64,000 nucleotides of DNA from Paenibacillus lactis. GTDB lineage: Bacteria > Bacillota > Bacilli > Paenibacillales > Paenibacillaceae. Under the pieces are notes generated by a model that saw nothing but the letters and a program-made list of their open reading frames with translations, was not told the DNA's origin and did not search any database. Of this stretch, positions 42,973 through 51,063 are shown piece after piece. The stretch's first letter is position 1; each line of letters starts with the position of its first letter. A program made the position numbers and the translations under genes. The stretch is from assembly GCF_017873605.1 (NCBI RefSeq), contig NZ_JAGGKI010000011.1, positions 158,927-222,926 of the forward strand, given 5' to 3'.

Positions 42973-43848
42973 TCACCCTTTAACAGCACCAAGCATGACA
43001 CCCTTGGCAAAATGCTTCTGCAAGAATGGATACACGATGAGAATAGGCAGCGTAGCCATTAGAATCGCCGCCATCTGGATCGTCTCCGGAGGCGGAGGCT
43101 GGGCGGCAAACATGTTATCTCCGCCAAGCGTGCCGGTCGTCTCTCCCACCACCACGATCTGCCGAAGCACGACCTGAATGGTCCACTTCGAGGAATCATT
43201 GATGTACAGAATCGGAGCAAAGTAGTTGTTCCAATGGGTCACCGCGTAGAACAAGCTGAAGGCGGCCAGCGCCGGCTTGGACAGCGGAAGGATGATTTTA
43301 TAGAAAATCTGCAGATCATTGGCACCGTCTACAATCCCGGCCTCAATCATTTCGCCCGGTATGTTAAGGAAAAATTGCCGGATGACGATCAGATTGAACG
43401 GAGCGATCGCGACAGGCAGAATTAAGGACCAGATCGAATCCAGCAGTCCCGTTGCCTGCACAACCAAATAAGTAGGGATCATCCCCGCCGAGAACAAGAG
43501 CGAGAACACCACCATAAACATGACGCTCCGCTGGCCGATGATCGGTCTTGACAAGGCGTAGGCCATCGTGCTGGTAAAGAACAAATTGACCAGCGTGCCA
43601 AGCACGGTTACAAGCGAGGTGGTCCATAGCGCCTGACGAAACGTGCGGGAGCTCCAGATGTACTCATACGCATCGGTCGTCCAGTTCGACGGCCATAACA
43701 GCAGCCGGCTTCCTAGGAAATCCTCATAGGATGAGAAGGAAACCGAGAATAAATATAAGAACGGAAACAGCATCAGCGCTGAAATCAGAAGCAGCAAACC
43801 GATATTCACCGAGTTGAATAAGCGTTCGGCGATGGATTTTTGATTCAA
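42973..43848 (-). CDS. LplC-type sugar ABC transporter permease
   Basis: A 291-aa permease with six transmembrane helices and the coupling loop EAGIVDGANDLQIFYKIILP. The frame opens at 43887, but TTG 43848 has AGAAAGGAG at the right distance and gives the usual short N-terminus L-N-Q-K-S-I-A-E-R. The first open part overlaps the stop of the lplB gene by four bases. It forms the membrane channel with the LplB-type subunit. Confidence 0.93.
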   Translation of the reverse strand: MNQKSIAERLFNSVNIGLLLLISALMLFPFLYLFSVSFSSYEDFLGSRLLLWPSNWTTDAYEYIWSSRTFRQALWTTSLVTVLGTLVNLFFTSTMAYALSRPIIGQRSVMFMVVFSLLFSAGMIPTYLVVQATGLLDSIWSLILPVAIAPFNLIVIRQFFLNIPGEMIEAGIVDGANDLQIFYKIILPLSKPALAAFSLFYAVTHWNNYFAPILYINDSSKWTIQVVLRQIVVVGETTGTLGGDNMFAAQPPPPETIQMAAILMATLPILIVYPFLQKHFAKGVMLGAVKG

Positions 43849-43883
43849 GGATGTTTCTCCTTTCTGTGGGCTTTCACAACGGA

Positions 43884-44855
43884 TCAATAGACGCCCTGCT
43901 CGCCAAATCGCTTGGATAATTTGTTCGCGCCCATGACCAGGATCAGCCCGACCAGCCCTTTAAACACGCCGACGGCGGTTGAGAAGCTGTAATCGGATTG
44001 TTGAATTCCCTTAAAGTACACATAGGTATCCAGCGTATTTCCGATATGCATATTGAATGCGTTCAGCTGGAGGAAGACCTGCTCGAACCCTACTTCTAGG
44101 ACGTCCCCGAGCCGGATAATCAGCATGATGATGATCGTGCTTCGGATCGCCGGCAGCGTAATATGCCAGATTTGGCGGAACCGGCTTGCGCCGTCCATTA
44201 CGGCAGCTTCATACAACGCCGGATTTACGCCGCTTAGTGCGGCAAGGAAGATGATCGTTCCCCATCCCGCTTCCTTCCAGATCACCTCTAAAATCAGAAA
44301 CGGACGGAAATACTGCGGCTCGGTCAGAAAGCCGATCGTCTGCTGGGCGCCGAATGCTTCCCGCAGCAGGTCGTTAACCAGGCCCTCATTTCGGAAAAAG
44401 ATCGTCACGATCCCAACCACAACGACCCACGAGAGGAAATGAGGCATGTATACCACCGACTGCATCACCCGTTTCAACAGCGGGTTCGCCACCTCGTTCA
44501 GCATGATTGCCAGGATGATCGGCGCAGGGAAAGCGAAGATAATTTGCAGAAATGAAATGATCAGCGTATTCCAGATCACCTGAACGACTTCCGAGCTTTC
44601 GAATATGCGGCGGAAGTTATCGAGGCCAGTCCAAGGACTGTCGACGATGCCCATGAAGGGGCTGTAATCTTTAAATGCAATGGTGATGCCCAGCATCGGA
44701 ACATACCGATAGACGATAAAATACAACAATCCCGGGAGCAGAAGCAGGTAGAGATAGCGGTCCTTCCACATCCGTGCACGAATCCGCTTGCCTCGGCTTG
44801 CCTTAGTCGCGGTCGGTTTTTTTCCGGGCTCCGTGCCCTGTACGAGCGTTTCCAT
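43884..44855 (-). CDS. LplB-type sugar ABC transporter permease
   Basis: A 323-aa permease with the LplB opening (R-Y-L-Y-L-L-L-L-P-G) and coupling loop YEAAVMDGASRFRQIWHITL. The start is ATG 44855, preceded by AAAGGAGGGGG. This start lies 53 bp inside the end of the heparinase gene, so the two are translated from overlapping frames. It is the second gene of the carbohydrate locus. Confidence 0.93.
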   Translation of the reverse strand: METLVQGTEPGKKPTATKASRGKRIRARMWKDRYLYLLLLPGLLYFIVYRYVPMLGITIAFKDYSPFMGIVDSPWTGLDNFRRIFESSEVVQVIWNTLIISFLQIIFAFPAPIILAIMLNEVANPLLKRVMQSVVYMPHFLSWVVVVGIVTIFFRNEGLVNDLLREAFGAQQTIGFLTEPQYFRPFLILEVIWKEAGWGTIIFLAALSGVNPALYEAAVMDGASRFRQIWHITLPAIRSTIIIMLIIRLGDVLEVGFEQVFLQLNAFNMHIGNTLDTYVYFKGIQQSDYSFSTAVGVFKGLVGLILVMGANKLSKRFGEQGVY

Positions 44856-47442
44856 GAGTCCCCCTCCTTTCCTCGGCGGGAATGATCCATCCCTGGAGTA
44901 AATCCAGATCATGCTTCCCTGGAGGAACGATCAGGTTTAGCCGAATACCGGACCAATCCAGGCACAATTCGCAGGACGCATCTCGCGACTTCCCGTTATA
45001 AACCGCCCCTCTCAAACTTCCGGTATCCAAATATAGGCTTAAAGGTTCTTCGGAACGGTAGCGGATTCCCGGGCCTGCAAAGCGTGTCGCACAGGACAGA
45101 TCAAGTCTGCCGGAATTGCCGGAATCTAGAGGATCCTGCCCCACCATGCTCGAACTCAATCGTACGGCAGAACCACTGAATGAATAGCCTTCGTAATCCA
45201 TCGTTTCTGTTGTATCGCAAAACATCATGTAATCCCTTCGCTCCCCTTCTTCTAGTACGGTAAAGCCGATTCCGCTAATACCGCTTGTTGTCACATGGTC
45301 TACGGTGATGTTCCTTGCATCGCCGGACTGCGGGATCAGCAACGTAACGAAACGAATGCTGCTCCCTGATGATGCTTTAACGCTGATAAAAGGTCCGTAG
45401 CTTTCCGCCCCCGGATAGTCCCGGACGGAAACCCGATGTTGATCCGGCGCTAGGAACAGCAACTGAACCGAAGCCTCTTCTCCGCGAATCATCAGGTGGG
45501 ACTTCTCCACTGAATCTCCCGGACTGATCAGGGCATGATCTGGCCCGCAAATGGATGAAGTTGTGTGGAATAGCAGTTCCGCCTCATCCCCTTCACGGTT
45601 CAGCTCAGCATAGTCGACGATGACGTAATAAGACGCGTCGATATGATACAGCGTCCGGCGATACGACCTTAGGCTTTCCCCATAACTTGCCGAAGCGTCC
45701 CCGCTTACGACTTCGAAGCAAGGGAACAGCGAGCTGTCGCAAATGTACCCGCCGCCGAGCGACTGCTGCCCCTGTCCATTGACAAGCAGCGAATTATGCC
45801 CGATCGTGCCTGTTGTATAATCCGCTCTCGGGCCCGGCACATAGTCCTGATAGCCCGGACCCGTCAGAAGCCATTCGCCGCCGACATTCAGCATGATCTG
45901 GTTCTGATCCCTATGATTGTGATCCTTGGCCGACGGGCTTGAGGTAAAGCATAAGAGGTGATCTCCTCTCCCCCAACCCGATCGCAGCGCAGCCCAGCCG
46001 ACCGGCTGGAACACGGCGGAGACGGCTCCTTGGTAATAACCATCCGGATCGATTGAAAGCGTTTCCTCATTAAGATATAAAAGTGCAGCCGGATGCTCCG
46101 CCTCATACCTTCGCATATACCAGCCCGCTGCAGGATGGGCATGATGCGAGGCCGTCATAGCCATGACATATGCGATATCCAGCTTGTAGAACGAATCCGA
46201 GAAGTTTGGAAACGTATTCACAACCGGGGATAAAAAATGCAGCAAACGCTCCGGCAGCTCTTCCGCCAAATAAGGGTGATTGACCAGATCGGCATTCCCC
46301 GTCATTCTACGATACAGGTCTGCCGCCATCCATACGTGCCGTGCAGCTACTTGATCATATAAAAATCCTTCGGTCTCCCCGGAAATCAGCTTGAAATCCA
46401 AGTAATCCGTCAAATATTCAAGGGAAGCCTGCAAATATTTGACCGCATACGGAACTTCATCCGCGATCGCTGCCGCTCCGAACATCATGGCAACATGCTT
46501 GGCGGCCACGATGTTATGCCGGTCCCGGTTTCCGATATCAATGGCTAACGGCTGCAATCCTTTACTTAGGATGGATTCCCTTATATGGAGCCTATCCTCT
46601 TCCGTAAGCATGCCGCGGATGGCGTCATAAGCAGCTGATACGCCGATCAGAAAGTGGGCATTGCTGAGATTGCCCTCGGCGCCCCGATGATCGAACTCAT
46701 ACCATTTTCCGTAAGAAGCCAATGCGAGCAAATAACGTCTTGCCTTCTCGGCATATTCGGTCATGCCCGTGATGATATAAACGGTTGATAACACGACAAG
46801 CCGTTCCTCGATTGCCCGAGCGTACATCGTCCAGTAAGGAAAGTCGGTGTAGCCCTCCGGATCTGCTGTCGGCTCCGGTTCCTTCAGCGGCAGCGATACA
46901 TGCCACTCTTGGGAGATAGAAGGATAATGGACCGTAAAACCCGTCTCGTTCAAATAACCGGCTGCCCGCTCTAAGTAGCTGTGCCACAGCTTCGGGTATT
47001 GGATGGCTGACGCCGAATCGGGCTTAGCACCATCCCCTGCTGTTTCCTCCTTACCTCTAATCTGCCGACGGAATGCTTCAGCCTCTTCCGGAAGGAATAA
47101 AATTCGCGGGCTCCGGATTGTTATTCTATGTATGGGCTCGGAAGGCGGTATAACCGTAACACGCCAGCAGACGGCAGGGAATCGTTTATCACCAAAGTCC
47201 ACCTTAACCTCTGCATCGCCTGGCTCCATCGCGCTCAGCGTCAACCCGTCCGCCTGAAGCACCTGTGACGGCTCACAGGTAACGATGCCCGCCGGGGTGC
47301 AGCCTTGCATGACGCTGCCGGAAGGATCGATGAACCTGAACGCCAGCGTATGGGTCTCGCCGGTCTCGAGGAGCGGAACTCTAATCATCTCTACCCGGTA
47401 CAAATCAATAACGCCCCTCTCTTGATTCTTCACCATGTTCAT
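44803..47442 (-). CDS. heparinase II/III-family polysaccharide lyase-like protein
   Basis: An 879-aa cytoplasmic-looking protein (no signal peptide). An N-terminal beta-rich domain (about 15-115) is followed by an alpha/alpha toroid (about 130-480: YWTMYARAIEERLVVLSTVY, G-N-R-D-R-H-N-I) and a beta-sandwich that opens with the heparinase II/III block D-H-N-H-R-D-Q-N and GGEWLLTGPGYQDY. The His and Tyr residues fit the lyase mechanism of this superfamily, which acts on uronate-containing glycans. It is the first gene of the locus. The start is uncertain: ATG 47442 has no clear binding site, and ATG 47388 or a nearby TTG are alternatives. The last 53 bp overlap lplB. Confidence 0.88.
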   Translation of the reverse strand: MNMVKNQERGVIDLYRVEMIRVPLLETGETHTLAFRFIDPSGSVMQGCTPAGIVTCEPSQVLQADGLTLSAMEPGDAEVKVDFGDKRFPAVCWRVTVIPPSEPIHRITIRSPRILFLPEEAEAFRRQIRGKEETAGDGAKPDSASAIQYPKLWHSYLERAAGYLNETGFTVHYPSISQEWHVSLPLKEPEPTADPEGYTDFPYWTMYARAIEERLVVLSTVYIITGMTEYAEKARRYLLALASYGKWYEFDHRGAEGNLSNAHFLIGVSAAYDAIRGMLTEEDRLHIRESILSKGLQPLAIDIGNRDRHNIVAAKHVAMMFGAAAIADEVPYAVKYLQASLEYLTDYLDFKLISGETEGFLYDQVAARHVWMAADLYRRMTGNADLVNHPYLAEELPERLLHFLSPVVNTFPNFSDSFYKLDIAYVMAMTASHHAHPAAGWYMRRYEAEHPAALLYLNEETLSIDPDGYYQGAVSAVFQPVGWAALRSGWGRGDHLLCFTSSPSAKDHNHRDQNQIMLNVGGEWLLTGPGYQDYVPGPRADYTTGTIGHNSLLVNGQGQQSLGGGYICDSSLFPCFEVVSGDASASYGESLRSYRRTLYHIDASYYVIVDYAELNREGDEAELLFHTTSSICGPDHALISPGDSVEKSHLMIRGEEASVQLLFLAPDQHRVSVRDYPGAESYGPFISVKASSGSSIRFVTLLIPQSGDARNITVDHVTTSGISGIGFTVLEEGERRDYMMFCDTTETMDYEGYSFSGSAVRLSSSMVGQDPLDSGNSGRLDLSCATRFAGPGIRYRSEEPLSLYLDTGSLRGAVYNGKSRDASCELCLDWSGIRLNLIVPPGKHDLDLLQGWIIPAEERRGTHGNARTGHGARKKTDRD

Positions 47443-47513
47443 CGCTTTATGGATCGGTTCGGTGATAGGGCTTCATGCTGTCTTGATAAAGCTTGATATG
47501 GCTATCGCTAAAT

Positions 47514-47523
47514 ATACATGTAT
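47514..47523. promoter_or_regulatory. palindromic operator candidate at the carbohydrate-locus promoter
   Basis: ATACATGTAT is a perfect 10-bp palindrome next to the -10 box, with a related ATACAAGTA half-site just upstream on the minus strand. GntR-type repressors bind such sequences. A similar ATACATGT lies before the GntR-SBP gene. Confidence 0.6.
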
Positions 47524-47551
47524 TTTACTTGTATTTATTAAATGCTGTCAA
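47522..47551 (-). promoter_or_regulatory. sigma-A promoter of the heparinase/LplBC operon
   Basis: Minus strand TTGACA (47551-47546), 18 bp, TAAAAT (47527-47522). The predicted start overlaps the ATACATGTAT palindrome, the classic position for repression. It gives a leader of about 70 nt to the ATG at 47442. Confidence 0.78.
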
Positions 47552-47626
47552 TTTAAATTTTTCTTTTTCGTTAAACCTATTTGCTTAATCCTCAGCCAAG
47601 TTGAAGGTGCCGGTGTATGAACGCAT

Positions 47627-47683
47627 GAAAAAGGGACTGTCCACAGTAGAAATCCAATCCATTTCTACTTCGGGACAGCCCCT
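47627..47683 (-). terminator. intrinsic terminator of the FAD oxidoreductase gene
   Basis: GGGGCTGTCC pairs with GGACAGTCCC, and AGTAGAAAT with ATTTCTACT, in a long hairpin ending in TTTTT on the minus strand. It lies about 50 bp after the stop. Confidence 0.85.
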
Positions 47684-47734
47684 ATCAGAGCTGACAGACA
47701 CGCCAGTATTTATGGAATCATCATCGTTTCATCG

Positions 47735-48871
47735 CTATCCATCTTCGGTCTCATCCATCGCCTTCCGCACATCATAATCCTGAATATCGATATCGATCGG
47801 CAGCCCCAGCGCCAGCTTTGCCAATTGGCTCCCGATAAAAGGCCCCATCGTCAAACCGGATGCTCCAAGCCCATTGGCGGTTAATAGACCCTCCCAGCCG
47901 GGAACAGCTCCGATCACCGGAAGAAAGCCCGGCGTGAATGGGCGAAAACCGACTCTTACCTCTTGGAAGGTGCTGTCGGCCAAGCCAGGCGCCAGCTCCA
48001 GCCCTTTATTCAGAATTTCCTGCATTCCGGCGGCGGTCACCCTGGTATCGTATCCCTCTACATCATTCTCGTGAGTCGCTCCGATGACGATCTTCTGCTG
48101 ATCGAAAGCGAGCAAATATTGGTCAGAAGGCGGCATGACTACTGGCCAATGGCTTGTATCTTGCTGATTATGAAGCTGCAGATGCATGATTTGCGCTTTT
48201 TGATAATGTACCTTAAAGCGAATGCCTAAAGGCTTCAGCAGCTGATCCGCCCATGCGCCTGCACATACCACGACTTTGTCGGCAAGGAAGCTTCGCCCAT
48301 TGACAACAGCCCCGGTGACGCGTCCCGATTGATATTGCAGCCTCGCATCCCCGTTAATCAAAACCGCGCCGTTTCGCTGCGCCGATCGGAGCAGCGCATC
48401 TCGGAGTGCACGGCCATCTACCCGTGCGGCGCCGCTGATATGTACAGATTGATAGCCTTCTGCCAGCAGAGGAAATGAATCACGGGTTTGCCTTTCGTTT
48501 AGGCGGGTAATTTCGCCAATCTCCGGTGCATCCGCTTTACGGCGTTGTGCCCGCTCCTCCATCGCGGTAATTTTCTCTTGGCTATGATGGATGCTAATCG
48601 CACCAACTTGGGCATAGCCCGTCTCGGTCTCCCCCTCCCCGGTAAGCTCTTTGATCAAACCGGGGTAGAAGCGCGCGCCGGCCTTGGCCAGCCGGTACCA
48701 TGCCTGATTGCGCCTTTGCGACAGCCAGGGGCAGATAATGCCTGCAGCTGCGTCGGTGGCTTGTCCTACATCTTTACGGTCAATGACAAGCACCTCTGCT
48801 CCTTGCTTGGCTAACGCGTAGGCTGTCGAGGCTCCGACGATTCCCGATCCAATGACGATGACTTTCTTCAT
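47735..48871 (-). CDS. FAD-dependent amino acid oxidase/dehydrogenase (DadA/ThiO-like)
   Basis: A 378-aa flavoenzyme of the DAO family. It opens with the FAD motif V-I-G-S-G-I-V-G-A-S-T-A, then the second motif VLVIDRKDVGQATDAAAGI, and ends with a GLLTANGLGASGLTMGPFIG block, the C-terminal FAD-binding signature. Members oxidise D-amino acids, glycine or related amines, producing an imino product. Substrate is not evident, and there is no thiamine gene nearby to argue for glycine oxidase ThiO. A GAAAGGATG site precedes the ATG. It lies downstream of the alarmone synthetase, separated by a terminator. Confidence 0.9.
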   Translation of the reverse strand: MKKVIVIGSGIVGASTAYALAKQGAEVLVIDRKDVGQATDAAAGIICPWLSQRRNQAWYRLAKAGARFYPGLIKELTGEGETETGYAQVGAISIHHSQEKITAMEERAQRRKADAPEIGEITRLNERQTRDSFPLLAEGYQSVHISGAARVDGRALRDALLRSAQRNGAVLINGDARLQYQSGRVTGAVVNGRSFLADKVVVCAGAWADQLLKPLGIRFKVHYQKAQIMHLQLHNQQDTSHWPVVMPPSDQYLLAFDQQKIVIGATHENDVEGYDTRVTAAGMQEILNKGLELAPGLADSTFQEVRVGFRPFTPGFLPVIGAVPGWEGLLTANGLGASGLTMGPFIGSQLAKLALGLPIDIDIQDYDVRKAMDETEDG

Positions 48872-48896
48872 GGTTACATCCTTTCAGAATCAGTCT

Positions 48897-48925
48897 ATTA
48901 AAAAGCCGCGAACTTCGCGGCTTAT
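48897..48925 (-). terminator. intrinsic terminator of the alarmone synthetase gene
   Basis: AAGCCGCGAA (48903-48912) pairs with TTCGCGGCTT (48914-48923), followed on the minus strand by TTTTTAATAG. Confidence 0.85.
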
Positions 48926-48967
48926 CTTTGCATGTATTCGATTATACACGGTGAAGATTCACCTAGA

Positions 48968-49717
48968 TCAAGCTTCTTCACCCTCCGAGAAAATCTCCAG
49001 CAGCCCGGCCGGCAGCTGATACTTGTGGTTGTTGATCTGAATGCTCTTTAGCTCCTCCAGCAAGGAGTCCTCATCGTGCATATCCTTGATGGCCTGAACC
49101 TCACGATTCAGCCGCTCCATCTGATGGTCCAGCGCATTAGCTGTATCCGCCGCGGCTTTCAGCTCCTCAAGCAGCCGCTGTGGAACCGACTTATTATATT
49201 TATAGAAGATTTTATGCTCCAGGCTTGCCCAGAAATCCATCGCGATGGTCCGGATTTGCACTTCTACGCATACCTTCTCCACCCGATCGGAGAAAAACAC
49301 CGGCACCTCTACGAGCAGATGCAAGCTCTGATATCCGTTCGGCTTCGGATGCTTGATGTAATCCTTGACGTTCAAGACGGTCAGATCGCTTTGCTTCTGC
49401 AGCATCTCGCTGATTTTATAAATATCGGAAATGAAGGAGCACGTGATCCGCAGTCCCGCAATATCCTTGATGTTCTCCTCGATCGAGGCCAAGGAGATTT
49501 CTCCTCCCTTGCGGAGCAGCTTCTTCATCATGCTTTCCGGCGATTTCAGGCGGGATTTCGTATGCTCGATCGGGCTGTAGTCATGCAGAGCCTGAAACTC
49601 TTCCTTCAGAATCTCGATTTTGGTTTCGATTTCGTCCAGCGCGAATTTATATTTCAGCATAAACCTGGTGATTTCCGTACGGATCAGCTTCAATTGTTCC
49701 ATTTGCATTACATTCAT
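48968..49717 (-). CDS. relP: small alarmone synthetase (RelP/YwaC-like (p)ppGpp synthetase)
   Basis: A 249-aa single-domain RelA/SpoT synthetase. It has no hydrolase, TGS or ACT domain. Characteristic segments are PIEHTKSRLKSPESMMKKL, ISLASIEENIKDIAGLRI, D-Y-I-K-H-P-K-P-N-G-Y-Q-S-L-H and QIRTIAMDFWASLEHKI, which match YwaC (RelP/SasA) of Bacillus more closely than YjbM (RelQ). These enzymes make ppGpp and pppGpp from GTP or GDP and ATP under envelope stress. A CGAAAGGAAG site precedes the ATG. An ECF-type promoter lies upstream. The second internal ATG (MEQLKLI) is an alternative start. Confidence 0.92.
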   Translation of the reverse strand: MNVMQMEQLKLIRTEITRFMLKYKFALDEIETKIEILKEEFQALHDYSPIEHTKSRLKSPESMMKKLLRKGGEISLASIEENIKDIAGLRITCSFISDIYKISEMLQKQSDLTVLNVKDYIKHPKPNGYQSLHLLVEVPVFFSDRVEKVCVEVQIRTIAMDFWASLEHKIFYKYNKSVPQRLLEELKAAADTANALDHQMERLNREVQAIKDMHDEDSLLEELKSIQINNHKYQLPAGLLEIFSEGEEA

Positions 49718-49873
49718 GAATAACTTCCTTTCGGCCGAATGGACATAAAGCTAGGCGCTCACGGCTTGCCGCCCCTTCCATTCTCGAGTGGTTAATATTT
49801 AGAAACAGGGATTCGTTTTCGCCCTCTCTAAATTTTAGTTGATCTTCGGGTACCACTGCAACTTCATCACGTT

Positions 49874-49899
49874 GACGTAAAAAAGAACCGATCGTTTGA
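49874..49899 (-). promoter_or_regulatory. ECF sigma-M/W-type promoter upstream of relP
   Basis: Minus strand TCAAAC (49899-49894), 16 bp, CGTC (49877-49874). The consensus for sigma-M/W/X promoters is TGAAAC, 16 bp, CGTC, so only one base of the -35 differs. YwaC of Bacillus subtilis is known to be under ECF sigma control, which supports the call. Leader length would be about 150 nt. Confidence 0.6.
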
Positions 49900-49984
49900 C
49901 TGCCGGATTCTCACGCGACTATGCGCTCCCCTGCCGATATGTAAGTGCACCAAGCCGGGACATCAGCCCCGGCCAAAGAATCGC

Positions 49985-50893
49985 TTAATCCTTGGCCAAT
50001 TGAATGCCCGGGCTTCGCTGCGCCGCCCATTGCGGATAGGCGATGCCAAGCAGGATGAGAGATACGCCCATCCACTGAACGGCAGTTACCTGTTCGTTCA
50101 ACCCCATCACCGATGCGATGACGGCCACCGGAAGCTCCCCCGCTCCTAGAATCGTAGCCAGGCCGGTGCTGATTTTCGGTGCACCAAGCGCAAACAGGAG
50201 CACCGGAAGCACGACCCCGAACGTTCCCAGGATCAAGCCGTAGATCCATAAGCCGTTACCGCTATCCATTTGGACATTCCCCGTAAATACGTTGGGCGCA
50301 AACAGAACCGTCAGCAGGACAAGACCGCCGGACGATGTATAGAAGCTGCGGGTGATCGCCGGCATGCCGGTCTCAACCCGCCCGCTGAAGAAGACGAATA
50401 ATGCCATCATGACGGCAGCCGCAAGAGCAAGCAGCGTTCCTTTCAGGTTAAGCTGAAGCTCGCCCGTACCGAGAATGCCTCCAGCCATCAGCGTCCCGAG
50501 AAACAGAATGGCGATCGAAATGACGGTCGCTTTGTCCGGGAGCCTGCGGTATACGATCGCTTCGATGATCACCCCGATCCAGGTAAATTGAAACAGCAGC
50601 ACAACGGCGATGGAGGCCGGAATGCTCTGCAGCGAAAGATAATATGTAACGCCGGTCAGACAGGTGCATAAGCCGACGCCGGCAAGACGAACCGCCTGCT
50701 TCCAGGTCACCCTTCGTCTCGCGAACAGCAGCATGAGGACCAGCAAAATAAGCCACCCGGTTCCGAATTGGCTCAGCATCACTTGTTCAAACTGGAATCC
50801 GTCCCGGTATGCCAACTTCACGACCGTAGATAAAATCCCGAAGCAGCACGCCCCTAAAAACACATACAACGAGTTCTTCAGCAATTGATACAA
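49985..50893 (-). CDS. EamA/DMT-family transporter
   Basis: A 302-aa membrane protein with ten hydrophobic segments in two EamA repeats; the second repeat ends P-V-A-V-I-A-S-V-M-G-L-N-E-Q. It belongs to the drug/metabolite transporter superfamily, whose members export metabolites. Substrate is unknown. The longer frame opens across the hairpin, but TTG 50893 has GGAGGAGG nine bases before it and starts directly before the first helix. A promoter and a hairpin with T-run lie just upstream, so the leader may act as an attenuator. Confidence 0.9.
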   Translation of the reverse strand: MYQLLKNSLYVFLGACCFGILSTVVKLAYRDGFQFEQVMLSQFGTGWLILLVLMLLFARRRVTWKQAVRLAGVGLCTCLTGVTYYLSLQSIPASIAVVLLFQFTWIGVIIEAIVYRRLPDKATVISIAILFLGTLMAGGILGTGELQLNLKGTLLALAAAVMMALFVFFSGRVETGMPAITRSFYTSSGGLVLLTVLFAPNVFTGNVQMDSGNGLWIYGLILGTFGVVLPVLLFALGAPKISTGLATILGAGELPVAVIASVMGLNEQVTAVQWMGVSLILLGIAYPQWAAQRSPGIQLAKD

Positions 50894-50920
50894 TGTTTCG
50901 TTCCTCCTCCACACGTCAAA

Positions 50921-50970
50921 AACCCCATTTCTCATTGTTTTGGATCCAGAAAACAATAAAAAATGGGGTT
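50921..50970 (-). terminator. terminator-like hairpin between sigma factor and EamA gene (possible attenuator)
   Basis: AACCCCATTT (50970-50961) pairs with AAATGGGGTT (50930-50921), with an inner TTGTTTT/AAAACAA, then TTTTTG. It lies between a good promoter and the EamA binding site, 27 bp before the start, so it can end the upstream gene or attenuate EamA. A 13-residue frame (M-N-P-I-F-Y-C-F-L-D-P-K-Q) runs across its arms. Confidence 0.7.
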
Positions 50971-51002
50971 CATCTTATAAGATTCTATCTAATTATGCTT
51001 CC

Positions 51003-51031
51003 ATTCTAAAATAGAATTCGTGGAATGTAAA
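51003..51031 (-). promoter_or_regulatory. sigma-A promoter upstream of the EamA leader
   Basis: Minus strand TTTACA (51031-51026), 17 bp, TAGAAT (51008-51003). It lies after the sigma-factor stop codon (51064) and before the hairpin at 50970-50921. Confidence 0.7.
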
Positions 51032-51063
51032 CAACCGGTTTGTCCGCTAGGATGCCTACGTTC

